Shown here piece by piece: positions 7,846 to 17,883 of a stretch of DNA of 54,911 nucleotides. Source of the stretch: [Clostridium] citroniae WAL-17108 (lineage in GTDB: Bacteria; Bacillota; Clostridia; Lachnospirales; Lachnospiraceae); contig NZ_JH376436.1 in the NCBI RefSeq assembly GCF_000233455.1, positions 1-54,911 on the forward strand, given 5' to 3'. Each line of letters begins with the position of its first letter. Position 1 is the stretch's first letter. The notes beneath the pieces were generated by a model. That model searched no databases. It saw only the letters and a list, made by a program, of their open reading frames with translations, and was not told the origin of the DNA. The translations under genes and the position numbers were made by a program.

Positions 7846-8254
7846 TTATCGACTCATTCTGCTGAAACAGTCCCAGGCAATTGGGTACAAGCTCACATCA
7901 TATCCCATAAAAACTCTCCTGAATCATCCAGCACAACAGGGCACCAGCTACTTCTCTCCAAATTGCATGACTTTGCAGAGCGCAGGCAAACTACTCCACA
8001 GCTTCCGTGCCATACTGGGGATACTACGGGAGGTCCGCTTTACTACCTTTCCTGTTTTGCTCAAAAAACCCGTCCACCGAATACTCCTCGGTTTCGAGCC
8101 AGTTCAAAATGATTTCCTCGGAGGCCTACCATGCCAGCTTATTGAGTTTATCCAACTCCTTACGAATCACTCCCACAGTGGATACCTATCACAAAACAGG
8201 GAACAAGGACTCCACCCGCTCCTGACCCTCATAGAAAAATCTCCCTATGCCCAT
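7846..8254 (-). pseudogene. Unidentified decayed gene
   Basis: One minus-strand frame reads as protein for about 115 codons with blocks such as KELDKLNKLAW, ILNWLETEEYSVDGFFEQN and VA-GALLCWMIQE. It is broken by TGA, TAG, TAG, TAG and TAG codons and by a frameshift in a T run near 7908. The helical, Trp-rich sequence resembles the neighbouring toxin-immunity-like genes in style, but I cannot name the family. Confidence 0.45.
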
Positions 8255-8271
8255 AGACTGAGGATAACGTG

Positions 8272-8397
8272 AAGACCTACTATACCAACCAGATGTGCTG
8301 GAACGATTGTGGTACCATACTGTTTGTAGCTGCTTGCCATCCCCATAATGATACGCTTTCGCCTATTGCGGAGAAGGAATGGGATGTCATGGAGTAG
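8272..8397 (+). pseudogene. Fragment of an unknown protein, inverted relative to its other half
   Basis: The plus strand reads KTYYTNQMCWNDCGTILF then VAACHPHNDTLSPIAEKEWDVME and stops. From memory this resembles the later part of a conserved hypothetical family whose members start MGLDIYAGTL, and that start is found on the opposite strand at 8623. Identification is weak. Confidence 0.3.
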
Positions 8398-8623
8398 CCC
8401 ATAGTCGTCCGGTTTGCATTAAGGTCGATACCTGTGCCCTCCTATTCTCCACAAAATTCTGGACTGCAGCAGGGCTCAGTTTCTTCGCATCTGCCACGTC
8501 CTGTCCATACGGAGTGATTTTCTGAAAGATACAGCCGTTTGCCGCTTCCCATCTCTGTACAGCGGTCCTCCAGTTATTTGAATAATACCGGGGTAATGTC
8601 CCAGCGTATATATCCAGGCCCAC
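8387..8623 (-). pseudogene. Conserved hypothetical protein, N-terminal part (GTG start)
   Basis: A 78-codon frame starts MGLDIYAGTLPRYYSNNWRT after GTG and continues with an alternating charged sequence before stopping. Its start overlaps the tail of the SUKH pseudogene in another frame, which suggests the two genes were adjacent and later fused by deletion. The function is unknown. Confidence 0.4.
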
Positions 8624-11117
8624 AAATGGGTAATCTTATAGTCGTTCTCCTGATCCACATGGATCACCGCAGGTTCTCCCTGTGGGCCACAGTCCCGGTA
8701 GTCCAGGAAGATCATATCGTGTCCGGCGCTGGGTCAGTCGCCAATGGTCACGCCGATGTCTAGCTACTCCCACTCATCGATCATGAACTAGCTGCCAAGG
8801 TTTCCACAAAGAGCGTGTGCTTTTTCCCGTCCAATGCCGAATATGCCGGTTATGGCCACATGGTCCTCCTCCCAGCAGGTGGACTCATTGGTGGGACTGC
8901 AGGTGTTCACAGGTATCCCCCCATTGTGCTGCTTCATCAGCCAGATGTAGGAAGCGGGCAGCTTATAGCCCATTTCCTTCTCCACTCTAACGATCAGCTC
9001 ATCGGAAGGAGGTTCTCTGACATATTCCTTCAAGGCATACTCGTTATCGTCCCAGAAATTGTTAAGGTCAAATTCCTCAAGAGGAGTATCCCCGGGCACG
9101 AACTTGGCTTTCTTTCTCCGGCTGCCCTGGAGTTTTTTCATCTCCGCTTTGCACTCCCGGATTACCGCAGGGGCCTTTTCGTCCTCCGGGTACAACTCTG
9201 CCCACCTCCGGGCATAATGGAGGGCCTCCACCTCCTGACCGTGCGGATACTGATAGGCATAGGCCATGCGCATATTCCACTCCGCCTTTCCCTGTCCTTC
9301 TTCCCGGACGGCTTCAAGCACCTCGATGGCCCGAAGAAGTGCTTTGTCCCTCTTGTAGTTGGGAGCCCCCTCCTCATGATCTCCGATGATTGTGTAGTTT
9401 TCCAGCGCCCGAGCCAGGGCGTAGGCAAAGAGGTAGTCCCTCTGATCTGCCGGGACAGCGTTCATTACCTGAATACAGCAGGTATACTCGTCCTCATCAT
9501 TCCACCGCTTCAACTGATCATAGAATGCCTCGGCGTTCTGCGAGGTGTACGGGTTGTAGTCCGTGTCCACCATTGTTTCCTCCAGTTCATTTTCATGTTC
9601 CTCGGTATCCGACTCATCATCCGATGCATTTTTAGATGTACCGAGGCTACCTCACTGCGGAAGGTGCGGAAGCTGGCCCAAGGAATGTCGCTGTTCTCAA
9701 AGAATTCCTTGTCCATCCTGAGTGCCATGCGGATGTCCCAGGCTATGAAGTCCACATAGCCGCATCAGAGGCCGGTGGCTTCACCGAAGAGGGTGAAGAA
9801 ATCTGAACTGTCCCCGTCAGTAAGAACTTCCTCCAGCTTGCCGCGGAAGTCAAAGATCTTATCACTATCTTTCTCATCCCGCTGGATATACAGCGAATAG
9901 GAGATAAAACCCGCCACCTCACCATCTGCGTGGAACTCGTTCATGAAGTCATTGTCGGCGTTCAGATAGCCATTGACAAGAGGAACGCAACAAGCATATC
10001 TACCATCACATCCAGCCGTCAGTCAGCGTCCGGGGTTTCATCAGGCCTCATTTCATAGCCACTGTAAGTTTCCAAATATCTTTCCGAGTTATTGGAGAGG
10101 TCCAGGACCTTGTCCTTCAGATTGCCAGGCAGCTGGGAAATACGAATGGACGGAACCTCCTTGGATTCCACCAGCACATCAAATCTATCTATGTACCGCA
10201 TATGGTGAATTTCTCCCAGTATTTGATCGGTGAGGGTCGTAAGCATCCACCAGACTCGGAACTCCTCCTCTCGGAGCATAGGCATCAGCTTTTCACAGTA
10301 GCAGGAGATGACAAAGCTGTTTTATCCCGACTCCTCCAGCCAGATCAGCACCTCTTCCTCGGAGATACTCCAGCCATCGGTGCGCAGGCGATGGCTGTAT
10401 GGACTGGCAGCCCACCAGGATATTCCAGTTCCTCAGAACTGTTTCGGGTGTACGCTTCTGGAAGTAGACCAATTCAAACAGCTTGACCTTTTCTCCCTCC
10501 GGGGTAAGAATCAATTCATGTTTTTTCCCATTGAATCCCATCCTAAAGGAAATATCATCAAATGCCAGATGCAGAATGTGTTCGCACTGTGCGATCAGTT
10601 TCATTGCCCATCTCATGTTTGTTGCCCTCTCCCATGAGGTAACGCATCTGTGACTCTTGCTTGGCAAATGCTTCCCATGTCGTTTCTGTCCTCTCCCGGA
10701 AGCACTGCTCAAAGCGGGGAAGGGAGATCCGCTTCTCACAGTCGTCCGTTAAATCCTCGATTCCCTGACGTGAGTTGAGTCTAGAATCGTCACCTGTATT
10801 CAGCTCCAGCGCCCGGCGGAAATGGGGCAACGCCCGGCTCTCCTGGTCCAGATAGTACCAAGCATACCCCATGTGGAAATTCCATAAATAAGTTGTCCCC
10901 AATTCATCCTCATGAACCTGCATAAGTTTCAACGCATGCTTGAGCATCTGTCGTCCTTTCAGCGTTTCCGAATTCCCCATATTATTATAAGCACGGGCCA
11001 GTTTCATATCTATATCGCCAGTGCGCTTGTCTGCGGGAATTGCTTCCAAAGCATCCATGATCTTATGGTGTTTGTCATCTTCGTGCCATTTCTGACACTG
11101 CTACAAAATATCCATAT
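8476..11117 (-). pseudogene. TPR and SUKH (SMI1/KNR4) domain protein, heavily decayed
   Basis: Reading leftwards from about 11117, successive frames give: a TPR-like start (KLARAYNNMGN and FHMGYAWYYLDQESRALPHF), a middle domain (FDDISFRMGFNGKKHELIL, LREEEFRVWWMLTTL, GFISYSLYIQRDEKDSDKI), a second TPR-like block (AEWNMRMAYAYQYPHGQE) and a SUKH domain (MGYKLPASYIWLMKQHNGG, then MIFLDYRDCGPQGEP). Together this is one protein of roughly 850 residues. SUKH proteins often act as immunity proteins for contact-dependent or polymorphic toxins. At least three frameshifts are present, and in-frame stops at the start and end: TAG near 11102, TGA near 10020, and TAG, TAG, TGA between 8720 and 8790. No toxin gene is seen nearby. 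Confidence 0.7.
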
Positions 11118-11499
11118 CCAGTCTCTCCTTGTACCTTATTCCCCAATAAACATATACTGAACATATCAGCAATTATCAATAATAAACTGTTAAATATTTT
11201 ACTGTTTTCTGAAAACTCCTACGAAAATACAATAGTAAAAATATCGGAACATTTTATCCTACAAATCAGAGTGTTAAACGAGGTCCTTTCATATATGCCC
11301 TGTCTGCTGATGCAACCAGATTATACTTGCGTTTTATACTACGCAGCCAAGTCAGTATCTTCCAATTATATGAATGGTAGTAAAAAATAGTTCCACTTGC
11401 ACCATCCTTGAGAAGCAGACATAGAGATAATAAGTGGATCCTTTTTTATCAGAACATTACTCAAATTTTTTGACGTTTGTAGACAGACTCCCATCCAAC
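11118..11499. other. AT-rich gap, nothing recognised
   Basis: Upstream of the SUKH pseudogene the sequence is AT-rich on both strands, with no start sites, repeats or protein-like frames that I can support. Confidence 0.4.
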
Positions 11500-11954
11500 G
11501 TTTTCTATATAACGTTATTGTTGTCATCTGGTTCACTATATAAATTTTTTAATGCTTTTAAGGTATCGGAAAAACGCACGGAGTGTTTCATCCTGGGGAG
11601 ACCCAAAACAATCCTTCATTTGATACTTAAAAGACTTCTCAATGTTCCCAATCTGGAGGATTACTTTCTTACGATTTTCATCTATAGTCACATTTGTTAT
11701 TGTGGCATACGGCATATACTCGTTGTCCTCTGTTTTATTTCCTACAAAAAAATTTGCAGCTAACTGCCTCTTCCAATCAAAAATTGTGTATTATCTTCAT
11801 ATTTTTTCAATATTTATATGAATTGATTTGATGTGGAGGGTATGGGTCTCATTCCGCCCTTATCATAAACAACCACCCAAATATGCTGTGCATTAACTGC
11901 ATCCTCCAAAAAATTGATAATAGAGAATGGTGTTCCCTTTAAGCAAGGGGACTC
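11500..11954 (-). pseudogene. Unidentified decayed gene
   Basis: Minus-strand frames that join across one frameshift read FLEDAVNAQHIWVVVYDKGG, then LKKYEDNTQFLIGRG, then EYMPYATITNVTIDENRKK and KSFKYQMKDCFGSPQDET. The composition looks like a real soluble protein of about 140 residues with an internal stop near 11820. It starts right after the 43-codon ORF at 11955. I do not recognise it. Confidence 0.4.
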
Positions 11955-12086
11955 TTATATAGCGAACTCTTTCATGCGGTCTTGCGCCTTGCCGCCAGAT
12001 TGTTCTCTTCGCGCAGACATAACAAGAATAAAGATAATACCCAACACAACGACAACAACCGGAATAATTAACAACTTATATCCCAT
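11955..12086 (-). CDS. 43-residue single-pass membrane peptide
   Basis: This short intact ORF has a good ribosome site (AAGGAGAGAG, four bases plus AAA before ATG). The peptide has a hydrophobic segment (residues 4-23, LLIIPVVVVVLGIIFILV-like) followed by a basic, polar tail (SARREQSGGKAQDRMKEFAI). It begins 15 bases after the DUF1266 pseudogene and was probably co-transcribed with it. It is the only unbroken frame in a decayed block, so it may be neutral debris that has escaped mutation because it is short. No function can be assigned. Confidence 0.5.
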   Translation of the reverse strand: MGYKLLIIPVVVVVLGIIFILVMSARREQSGGKAQDRMKEFAI

Positions 12087-12101
12087 TTTCTCTCTCCTTA
12101 T

Positions 12102-12785
12102 CTACTTAAATTTATATTGTACCCATGGACTTGAATCATCCTGCAAAAGCCCCTGTACAATCCCTATAATATCAGTTAATGACATTGTATTTCCCAAGCA
12201 CATAGCTCGTCCAATAACATACCCACTCGCAAACTCTTCCCATGAGGTATAAACTTATTGTCTGAGACTACGTGCATTAAAAAGATAACTCCATGCCTCC
12301 TCATCAGATATATAACCGGCATCAAAACAACAACGAGTGACCAAAACTAAACTCCCCATATCCCATGCGACAATAGACTGCTGTACAGTTTCTCCATTTG
12401 CTAATCAAATTGCTGAAAGACTCCCCCAAGTTTGAAATGTAGTCCTGAATTCTGGCTATCCCATCCTCATCTACCCCATTGCTGTCAATCTGAATTTCTC
12501 AGCCAGAAAAAAAACCTTGATTCGATCAAAATATACTCGGTGCCCGCTGATAAAAAACCATTCCTGGGTTTCAAGTGCAGTATCCCTATCTTCTATGTCA
12601 TAGTAGCTAGACAAATTGTCCTTAATATCTGTTACACGTGAGCCTGTTGAAAGGCTATCGCAAAAATACTCTGTTTATGCAGAGTTAATAGCACCGATAT
12701 TAATAGCGGTAAGTTGTTCTACTGACCAATTTTGCGGAACAGGATTCTTTCGGTATTTTGGGATATCAAAAAATATTAAAATCAT
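12102..12785 (-). pseudogene. DUF1266 domain protein, decayed
   Basis: The minus strand from 12785 reads FFDIPKYRKNPVPQNWSVEQ, LTAINIGAINSA, a TAA stop, then DIEDRDTALETQEWFF, VAWDMGSLVLVTRCCFDAG, YISDEEAWSYL and SWEEFASGYVIGRAM. This order (WD-TDR-A, AWD-GR, Y-S-EEAW, SWEEFGxGYLLGR) is the DUF1266 pattern. About 228 codons fit the family. Two in-frame stops (near 12688 and 12252) and frameshifts near 12400-12470 make it non-functional. DUF1266 proteins are often encoded near toxin-immunity genes, like the SUKH gene upstream. Confidence 0.7.
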
Positions 12786-13498
12786 ATCAAATATATAAGT
12801 TTTATAATTCCCTTTTCTTAAACGTTACTTTCTCTTTTGTTCCTAAATATTCCAAAACAAGTAGAAAAGGGGGTTCCAATAATTCCATAATTTCCGCTTT
12901 TATTGTTATAACATGCGAAGTTTTGTCTATGCTATCTGAACTCGTTGATTACTGAAATAATAATCTTCTCCTTGCTCACTTTTGCAGTTTTGATATTTCA
13001 CGCTCTTTACCTTCTTATTGGACTTGCGATCATTTGCTTACTAAATTTTCTCTTGAGCACCTTACAAAAATCATGCAATAGGTGGTTATTTTCATCTCTA
13101 AAAAGAGACTTATTGATACTTCATTCATCAGCTTAGACTTTACTCCGCTTTCTGTGAATACTTCCCAGAATAATCCTAGTGTATATATTTGTTCCAACTA
13201 TAAAGGGGGGTATAAACATTGTTTTCCATGTTCTCACCATCTGTCATGCATGGGATTGGGACTTTCCCAAAATACAAACAAGAAGCTGTTTACCAGGAGT
13301 GTATCCACATTCCCGGTAAAATCCTTGCCCGGTCCATTCCACCAGGAGGGGATTTTCTCTTTGAGGAAGCTCCCCAAAATCCCCCTGTATCATGAACACT
13401 CCGGTTGTGATGATTGAATTAATACTTTTCTTTTCAAAATCGTATATTCCTGCTATAATATACACAATAACTTATATCATACAAGGGGATAGGAACCG
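12786..13498. other. Decayed spacer
   Basis: The minus strand near 12820-12955 has a protein-like frame (VITIKAEIMELLEPPFLLVL) ending in TAA, and the plus strand has a hydrophobic frame near 12945-13136 without ribosome site. Neither is a supportable gene. A TATAAT at 13454-13459 probably belongs to the promoter of the next small ORF. Confidence 0.35.
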
Positions 13499-13654
13499 AT
13501 GAAACAGTCGGATAAAAAACAACGTTTGAATGGAATGGCTGCTATTGGGATGGGGCTTGGTCTAATTTTCGGAATTTTGTTGGAGAACCTCCCACTGGGA
13601 CTTTTGATAGGAACTGCATTGGCTTTCTTTGGCAATATAACAATGAAAAGATAG
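13499..13654 (+). CDS. 51-residue glycine-rich membrane protein
   Basis: This short ORF starts at ATG 13499 after AAGGGGATAGGAACCG. It encodes a basic head (MKQSDKKQRLNGM) followed by two hydrophobic, glycine-spaced segments (AAIGMGLGLIFGILL and LGLLIGTALAFFGNI) and a basic end. Such small two-helix glycine-zipper proteins are common and mostly uncharacterised in Firmicutes. A TATAAT at 13454 lies 45 bases upstream. Function unknown. Confidence 0.55.
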   Translation: MKQSDKKQRLNGMAAIGMGLGLIFGILLENLPLGLLIGTALAFFGNITMKR

Positions 13655-13664
13655 GTGTATGATT

Positions 13665-14429
13665 ATGAATGGACAAATGTATCAGATATGCCCCATTGTC
13701 GTAGCCGCTAGAAGGGCATTATAAAACCGCAACTCGATTTGTTACATACCAACAAACTATAAAAACCCTTCACAATTTCTGTGTGTGACGGTGAGTGGAG
13801 GTTCACCATATACCGCTCCCGATGTATCACAATGGTATGAGCATCTCAAAGAGCAACATTTGACAGACATTCAACTCTATTGCCCTACTTCTGTCAAAGA
13901 TCGCAGCCTGTTAGGGTTTTCCAATACGACCCAGGCAAGTATAGTGTGTTTTTTTCAGGGGAATCGAAGGACCTATTTTATTGCTGATTGGAAGTTTGAT
14001 TCCAAAGAGCGAAAGTGGAATGTCCTCTACACGGAACATCCATGGAATGACTCTCCGAAGGCATGGCCACGTTTTGAAAATAATACGCAATTGTTCCGAA
14101 GTGTCTTGCACCATATTCAGGACTTAGCGATCCGGCTTGGATTTGAAAACTTTACAAACATCTTTTATCAAGCAGGAACGATTTTGGACGGCGGCAAGGA
14201 ATATCCCAATAAATCATACGGTCTTATACTGCCGCCACTACCAGATGATCACTTAAGTGTGTTTGAGGTAGCTAACCGGGCGGATGTATTGGGAGCAATG
14301 GGTTTATGGAATGATTCACCTCCTTGGGTGGCGCACGAAAAAGGGTTGGAGCCGGAATATGAAACACTTTCTGCGGAACTGTTGAAACAGATCCGGCTTG
14401 GATTATTGTATGCGATCAATGAATGGTAG
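13665..14429 (+). pseudogene. Conserved hypothetical protein with an early stop
   Basis: From ATG 13665 the frame reads MNGQMYQICPIVVAARRAL, then a TAA at codon 21, then continues in the same frame for 234 codons (NRNSICYIPTNYKNPSQFL, later LQDIQLYCPT-like DIQLYCPTSVKDRSLLGF and SWNDSPP-like LWNDSPPWVAHEKG) to TAG at 14429. Frame continuity across the TAA shows a former 254-residue protein. A GTG at 13785 could re-start a 214-residue product, but without a ribosome site. I do not know the family; it has an alpha/beta composition with no membrane segments. Confidence 0.55.
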
Positions 14430-14518
14430 ACCGGCTGCTCTATGCGGCTGTCCTACTTGTTTGAAGCGTTCAGCTTGTCAAAATAAACCGGATAGATTAG
14501 GCTGCATGAGGTGAGACA

Positions 14519-14722
14519 ATGTATACGGACAGCAGAGAAAACGAAGTACGATTACTGAAACAGTTGTGGGCAGGGCTTCCAACCATATGTCCCAAATGCC
14601 GCCAAGCGGAATTAATGCATCTTCATAAGAAAGCGAAAAAGAGTAATATAGATTGGAAGTGCCCTGCCTGCGGAGAAATTTACCGCACCATAAACATGCT
14701 GAGTGAGCTGCCGGATTCTTAA
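14519..14722 (+). CDS. Small zinc-ribbon protein
   Basis: This ORF of 67 codons follows AGGTGAGACA. It contains two CxxC knuckles, CPKC (24-27) and CPAC (48-51), separated by a basic linker, which is the layout of a single zinc ribbon. The N-terminal part is a short amphipathic helix (ENEVRLLKQLWAGL). It probably binds zinc and may bind nucleic acid. It stands alone between two decayed genes; its own frame is intact. Confidence 0.6.
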   Translation: MYTDSRENEVRLLKQLWAGLPTICPKCRQAELMHLHKKAKKSNIDWKCPACGEIYRTINMLSELPDS

Positions 14723-14824
14723 ATTTCTGTATAGCCTGGCTCTTGCAACTTCCGGTTGCGTTTTAGTTGGTAGCCTGCAACTGGAATGTTGATGTACGAT
14801 GAAAGCGGATAGGAGGGCGTGAAC

Positions 14825-15337
14825 ATGGCACTGAACGAAAACATTAAAGCCAGGCGTACACAACTAAAAATGTCCCAAGAGTATGTTGCCGATCAGTTGA
14901 GCATCGGCCGTCAAGCTGTTTCAAAATGGAAGGTAGGAACCAGTGAACCGACATCTAAAAACTGATTGTAACTGTCTTCTCTCTTTGAAATGAACATTGC
15001 CGAACTGGTTGAGCCTCAAACGTATGCTTAGGAACAGGAGGCGCAGGAACAGAAATTTAGGTATAAGCCGCGAAATACCAAGATGCTTTTAGGCAGGGGG
15101 ATTTATTCTGCTAAACGCTGGCTGGGACAGCTATTCTTCTGGCCTGTATGGTACAGACATACCATATTATTGGTTAGCTATTTTGGTCATTGGCCTTGCT
15201 ATGATTTTCTCTATTTTCTTTTTTCCGCGTATCATTCCTTTGGGGCAGGTTGGAGCGAGGTATCTTCTGGCAAACGTAATTACTGCAATCTGAGGCATTC
15301 TATTAAATTTGAAATATTGGCGGCATATTTGGAAGAG
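14825..15337 (+). pseudogene. XRE-family HTH membrane protein, decayed
   Basis: The start follows AGGAGGGCGTGAAC. The first 45 codons are a canonical XRE helix-turn-helix (NIKARRTQLKMSQEYVADQL, GRQAVSKWKVG). After SEPTSKN come TGA and TAA, then the same frame goes on (LSSLFEMNIAELVEPQTYA), another TAG, then RNTKMLLGRG. After a frameshift near 15105 two hydrophobic segments follow (YYWLAILVIGLAMIFSIFFF, then PRIIPLGQVGARYLL). The intact family joins an N-terminal HTH to a C-terminal membrane part. This copy is dead. Confidence 0.7.
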
Positions 15338-15882
15338 CAAATAAAGCAGAGGCTCTTTGCACTTCCTCCTCTTATCAACAACTAAATACCAGCCGTTCAC
15401 AGGCGGCACCACACCGCAAAAAATCTTTGACCGCTTAAAGCCACAGGCCGGAGCAATCCTATCTCTGTCTAAAGCCCTGGAATATGCCCAGACGCTTCCC
15501 GTCACGCACACTTCCAACCATTGGAAGCAACCGGACAACTACCGTCATATCCTCAGTAAGATGGTTTACCATATGTATTATTCCATTTCTGAGAATACCC
15601 GGTACAACAGCACATCCCAAAACTCCGTCCCTTACTTTAGGCATTAATCTGGAGTCTGCACACCAATGCGCCAGGCGGTTACCTACAGACCAGGACGGCC
15701 AGACAGAATCGGAAAGTCTTTGCCAGCTGGGACGCACTGGACAAGTACCTGAATGGTCGTATCAAGGTCCACACCTATTCCTTTGCTGAAATTTCCCCAT
15801 CTATACCATCAAAACAAAGGATGGGGGCATCATACCACAGAACTTTCCAAACAGGAGGAAGCCGCAGTAGCCGTCCCTGAAG
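15338..15882 (+). pseudogene. Mobile-element gene remnant left of the IS3 copy
   Basis: Plus-strand frames include IFDRLKPQAGAILSLSKALE and, after frame changes, FASWDALDKYLNGRIKVHTY near 15720-15790. These resemble accessory genes carried by Lachnospiraceae integrative elements and join, across the IS3 insertion, to an ArdA-like remnant. Frameshifts and stops are frequent. Exact family uncertain. Confidence 0.35.
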
Positions 15883-15953
15883 TGCTATAATAAAGTTGTA
15901 ACAGCAGTGGCTAATAAGATATACTAAGAATAATCAGGAAAGAGGTCTTTATT

Positions 15954-16238
15954 ATGCCACAAAATTACACACCCGAGTTTAAAAAGAAAATTGTTCGCCT
16001 TCATGAAGAAGATGGACGCACCTACAAAAGCATTACTGCTGAATATAGCGTATCCAAAGCCAGTATCTCCAAATGGTGCGAGTTATTCCGTGAAGAATGC
16101 CAGTTAAGACAGGAATCTAAAGAAGAATACGACTACATGAAAGAAATGCTCAAACTTCGAAAGGAAAATGAGGAACTTCATAAGGAAAATCTTTTCCTAA
16201 AAACAGCAGCGGCATTCTTTGCAAAGGAAATCGATTAG
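15954..16238 (+). CDS. IS3 transposase OrfA
   Basis: A 94-residue protein with an N-terminal helix-turn-helix of the Tnp_8 type (YTPEFKKKIVRLHEEDGRTY, VSKASISKWCELFRE) and a C-terminal leucine-zipper-like helix (MLKLRKENEELHKENLFLK) that ends KTAAAFFAKEID, the usual OrfA C-terminus. The start follows GGAAAGAGG. In active IS3 elements OrfA is fused to OrfB by a -1 frameshift; the A-rich CTAAAAACA near 16197 is the probable slip site. OrfA is intact but its partner is not. Confidence 0.85.
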   Translation: MPQNYTPEFKKKIVRLHEEDGRTYKSITAEYSVSKASISKWCELFREECQLRQESKEEYDYMKEMLKLRKENEELHKENLFLKTAAAFFAKEID

Positions 16239-16240
16239 AG

Positions 16241-17098
16241 GCTTATTGATTTGTTGACAAATATCATACAGAGTTTGGCATCCGATGGCTGCTTCGGCGG
16301 TTCTGCATTTGTCCAAACGCCTACTATAACTACCGGAAACACCGGAAGGCGGATTACTATACCCATAAGGCAAAGGTTCTGATGGCAATAGACATCATTT
16401 ATCATGACCCTAAGGGAGTCGATGGTTACAGGAGCATGCGCGTGTATCTGGAACAGAAAGGATACAGCTACAGCCTGCCGACCCTTCATAAATACATGAA
16501 TTCAGAACTGGGACTTAAATTCATTGTCCGCCGTAAAAATCCTGGTTATATGCACGGGAAGCCACATAAGGTATTTGAAAATAAGTTAAAACAGAACTTC
16601 CATGCAGATTCCATCAATCAAAAGTGGTGTACGGATTTCACATACCTGTTTTTGAAAAATGGAGATATCCGCTATAATTGCAGTATCATTGACCTGTATG
16701 ACCGGAGCGTAGTGGCCAGCATCACCGACCGGCGAATTACGAGCGGACTGGCGATCCTGACGCTTCAAAAAGCGCTGTATTCCCAACCGGCAATCAAAGG
16801 CGAACTGATCCTGCACTCTGCTCAGGATAGCCAGTATACCTCAAAAGCCTTTATAGATTATTGTGAATCCGTCCATGTGACGCAAAGCATGAGTAAGGCG
16901 GGCTATCCGTATGATAATGCGCCGATGGAGAGGTATTTCAACACGTTAAAGAATGAATGCACCAATCTGTATGAGTTCAAAACGGAAGAGGCACTATATC
17001 GGACCGTGGAAGAATTTGCGTACGTGACATATAACCATGTCCGACCGCACAGCTTTAACGGATATCGTCCCCTCTGTCAGGCAAGAACCGCAGCATAA
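16241..17098 (+). pseudogene. IS3 transposase OrfB with stop and lost catalytic Asp
   Basis: The frame encodes the rve integrase core. The first catalytic Asp is in QKWCTDFTYLF and the Glu is in YFNTLKNECTNLYEF. The second Asp, normally in LHSDQGSQ, is replaced: the sequence reads LHSAQDSQYTS. A TGA at 16247 also breaks the start of the frame where family members have AYRF. Either change would abolish transposition by its own product. Confidence 0.8.
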
Positions 17099-17164
17099 CC
17101 AGAGTATAAGCTCGCGAAGAAGCAGATATTTTCTAGCCACAAGTGTTACAAAAAAGCTTGACCA

Positions 17165-17883
17165 CAACGCCCAGACCCACACCTCCCCGGAAAGAAGATC
17201 ATTCGTGAACGAAGTATTTTCTATCTTGCTTGACAACCGCGCAGAAGAACTATCCAACAGGCCACATATCTGCTGGCTGTTCCTGCCAATGGCCACTGAA
17301 CAGGTGCAGTCTACCTTGAACGAAATACATATCCATGCCGACAACCAGCAGGATTGTACCATTGCCGGTATTTCTGCCTCGGAGGGGTACCCTCTGAAAT
17401 TGCCGGAGAACTTGATACAGGCTGCCAATGTGGACGAACTGAACTTCCTTTTCCATCCAACGTCAAAAGCTGGAGGATGTGGAGCGTTCTCATTTAAACA
17501 CCATCATGAAGTCCCCGCAGAAATTTCGGAACACCGGATAAGTCATCGACTATGCGCAAAACACCGATTACTTTGTCCTTATTGACACCAAAGACAGCCT
17601 CACCTTGGGGAATTACTACTTAAATCATTCAAGGCTAATAGTTATTCCTAATAAATAGAAACCGGCCATTATCCTGGAACGGCTAAGGCCAGCTTGCCGC
17701 CAAGAAGGAACAAGGCGCATTCATCGAGGGCAGCTATCTCCTACGAACCAAGGTAGAGGGGCAGCACGTTCCTCATCCGTACCGGGTAATGGCCTCCCCT
17801 GCTACGGAAGTGCTACACGAGGAACCGATCTCTCAGACGGAACAAAAGGTACAGGCCCCGCAGCCAGTCATCGAAGTACAGTA
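17165..17883 (+). pseudogene. ArdA-like antirestriction gene remnant
   Basis: Right of the IS3 element the frame reads LLDNRAEELSNRPHICWLFL, TLNEIHIHADNQQDCTIAGI, LPENLIQAANVDELNFL and, after a frameshift near 17450, KLEDVERSHLNTIMKSPQKF, TDYFVLIDTKDSLTLGNYYL. This matches ArdA-domain proteins that mimic DNA to block type I restriction and are typical of conjugative elements. A Pro/Gln-rich tail runs to TAA at 17881. Stops and frameshifts make it dead. It points to a former integrative conjugative element here. Confidence 0.6.

Larger units (their letters stand above)
15883..17164 (+). mobile_element. IS3-family insertion sequence (inactive)
   Basis: The element spans about 1282 bp, a normal IS3 size. 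The left end (GTAACAGCAGTGGCTA about 15 bases in) and the reverse complement of the right end (GTAACACTTGTGGCTA) match as imperfect terminal repeats, and the outer ends are TG and CA. It carries orfA and a broken orfB. I see no clear target duplication. It interrupts older mobile-element debris (ArdA-like). Confidence 0.75.

Noticed and set aside
7760..8272. 170-codon plus-strand ORF after the Rrf2 gene
   Set aside because: It has no ribosome site, and the minus strand shows protein-like blocks of a decayed gene in the same place.
8476..8790. Recoding of TAG as sense (repeated in-frame TAG codons)
   Set aside because: The same frames also contain TGA codons and frameshifts, and intact genes nearby use TAG as normal stops; decay explains it.
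8815..9759. Long plus-strand ORF opposite the SUKH gene
   Set aside because: It is antisense to a frame with clear TPR and SUKH motifs, has no ribosome site and no recognisable domain.
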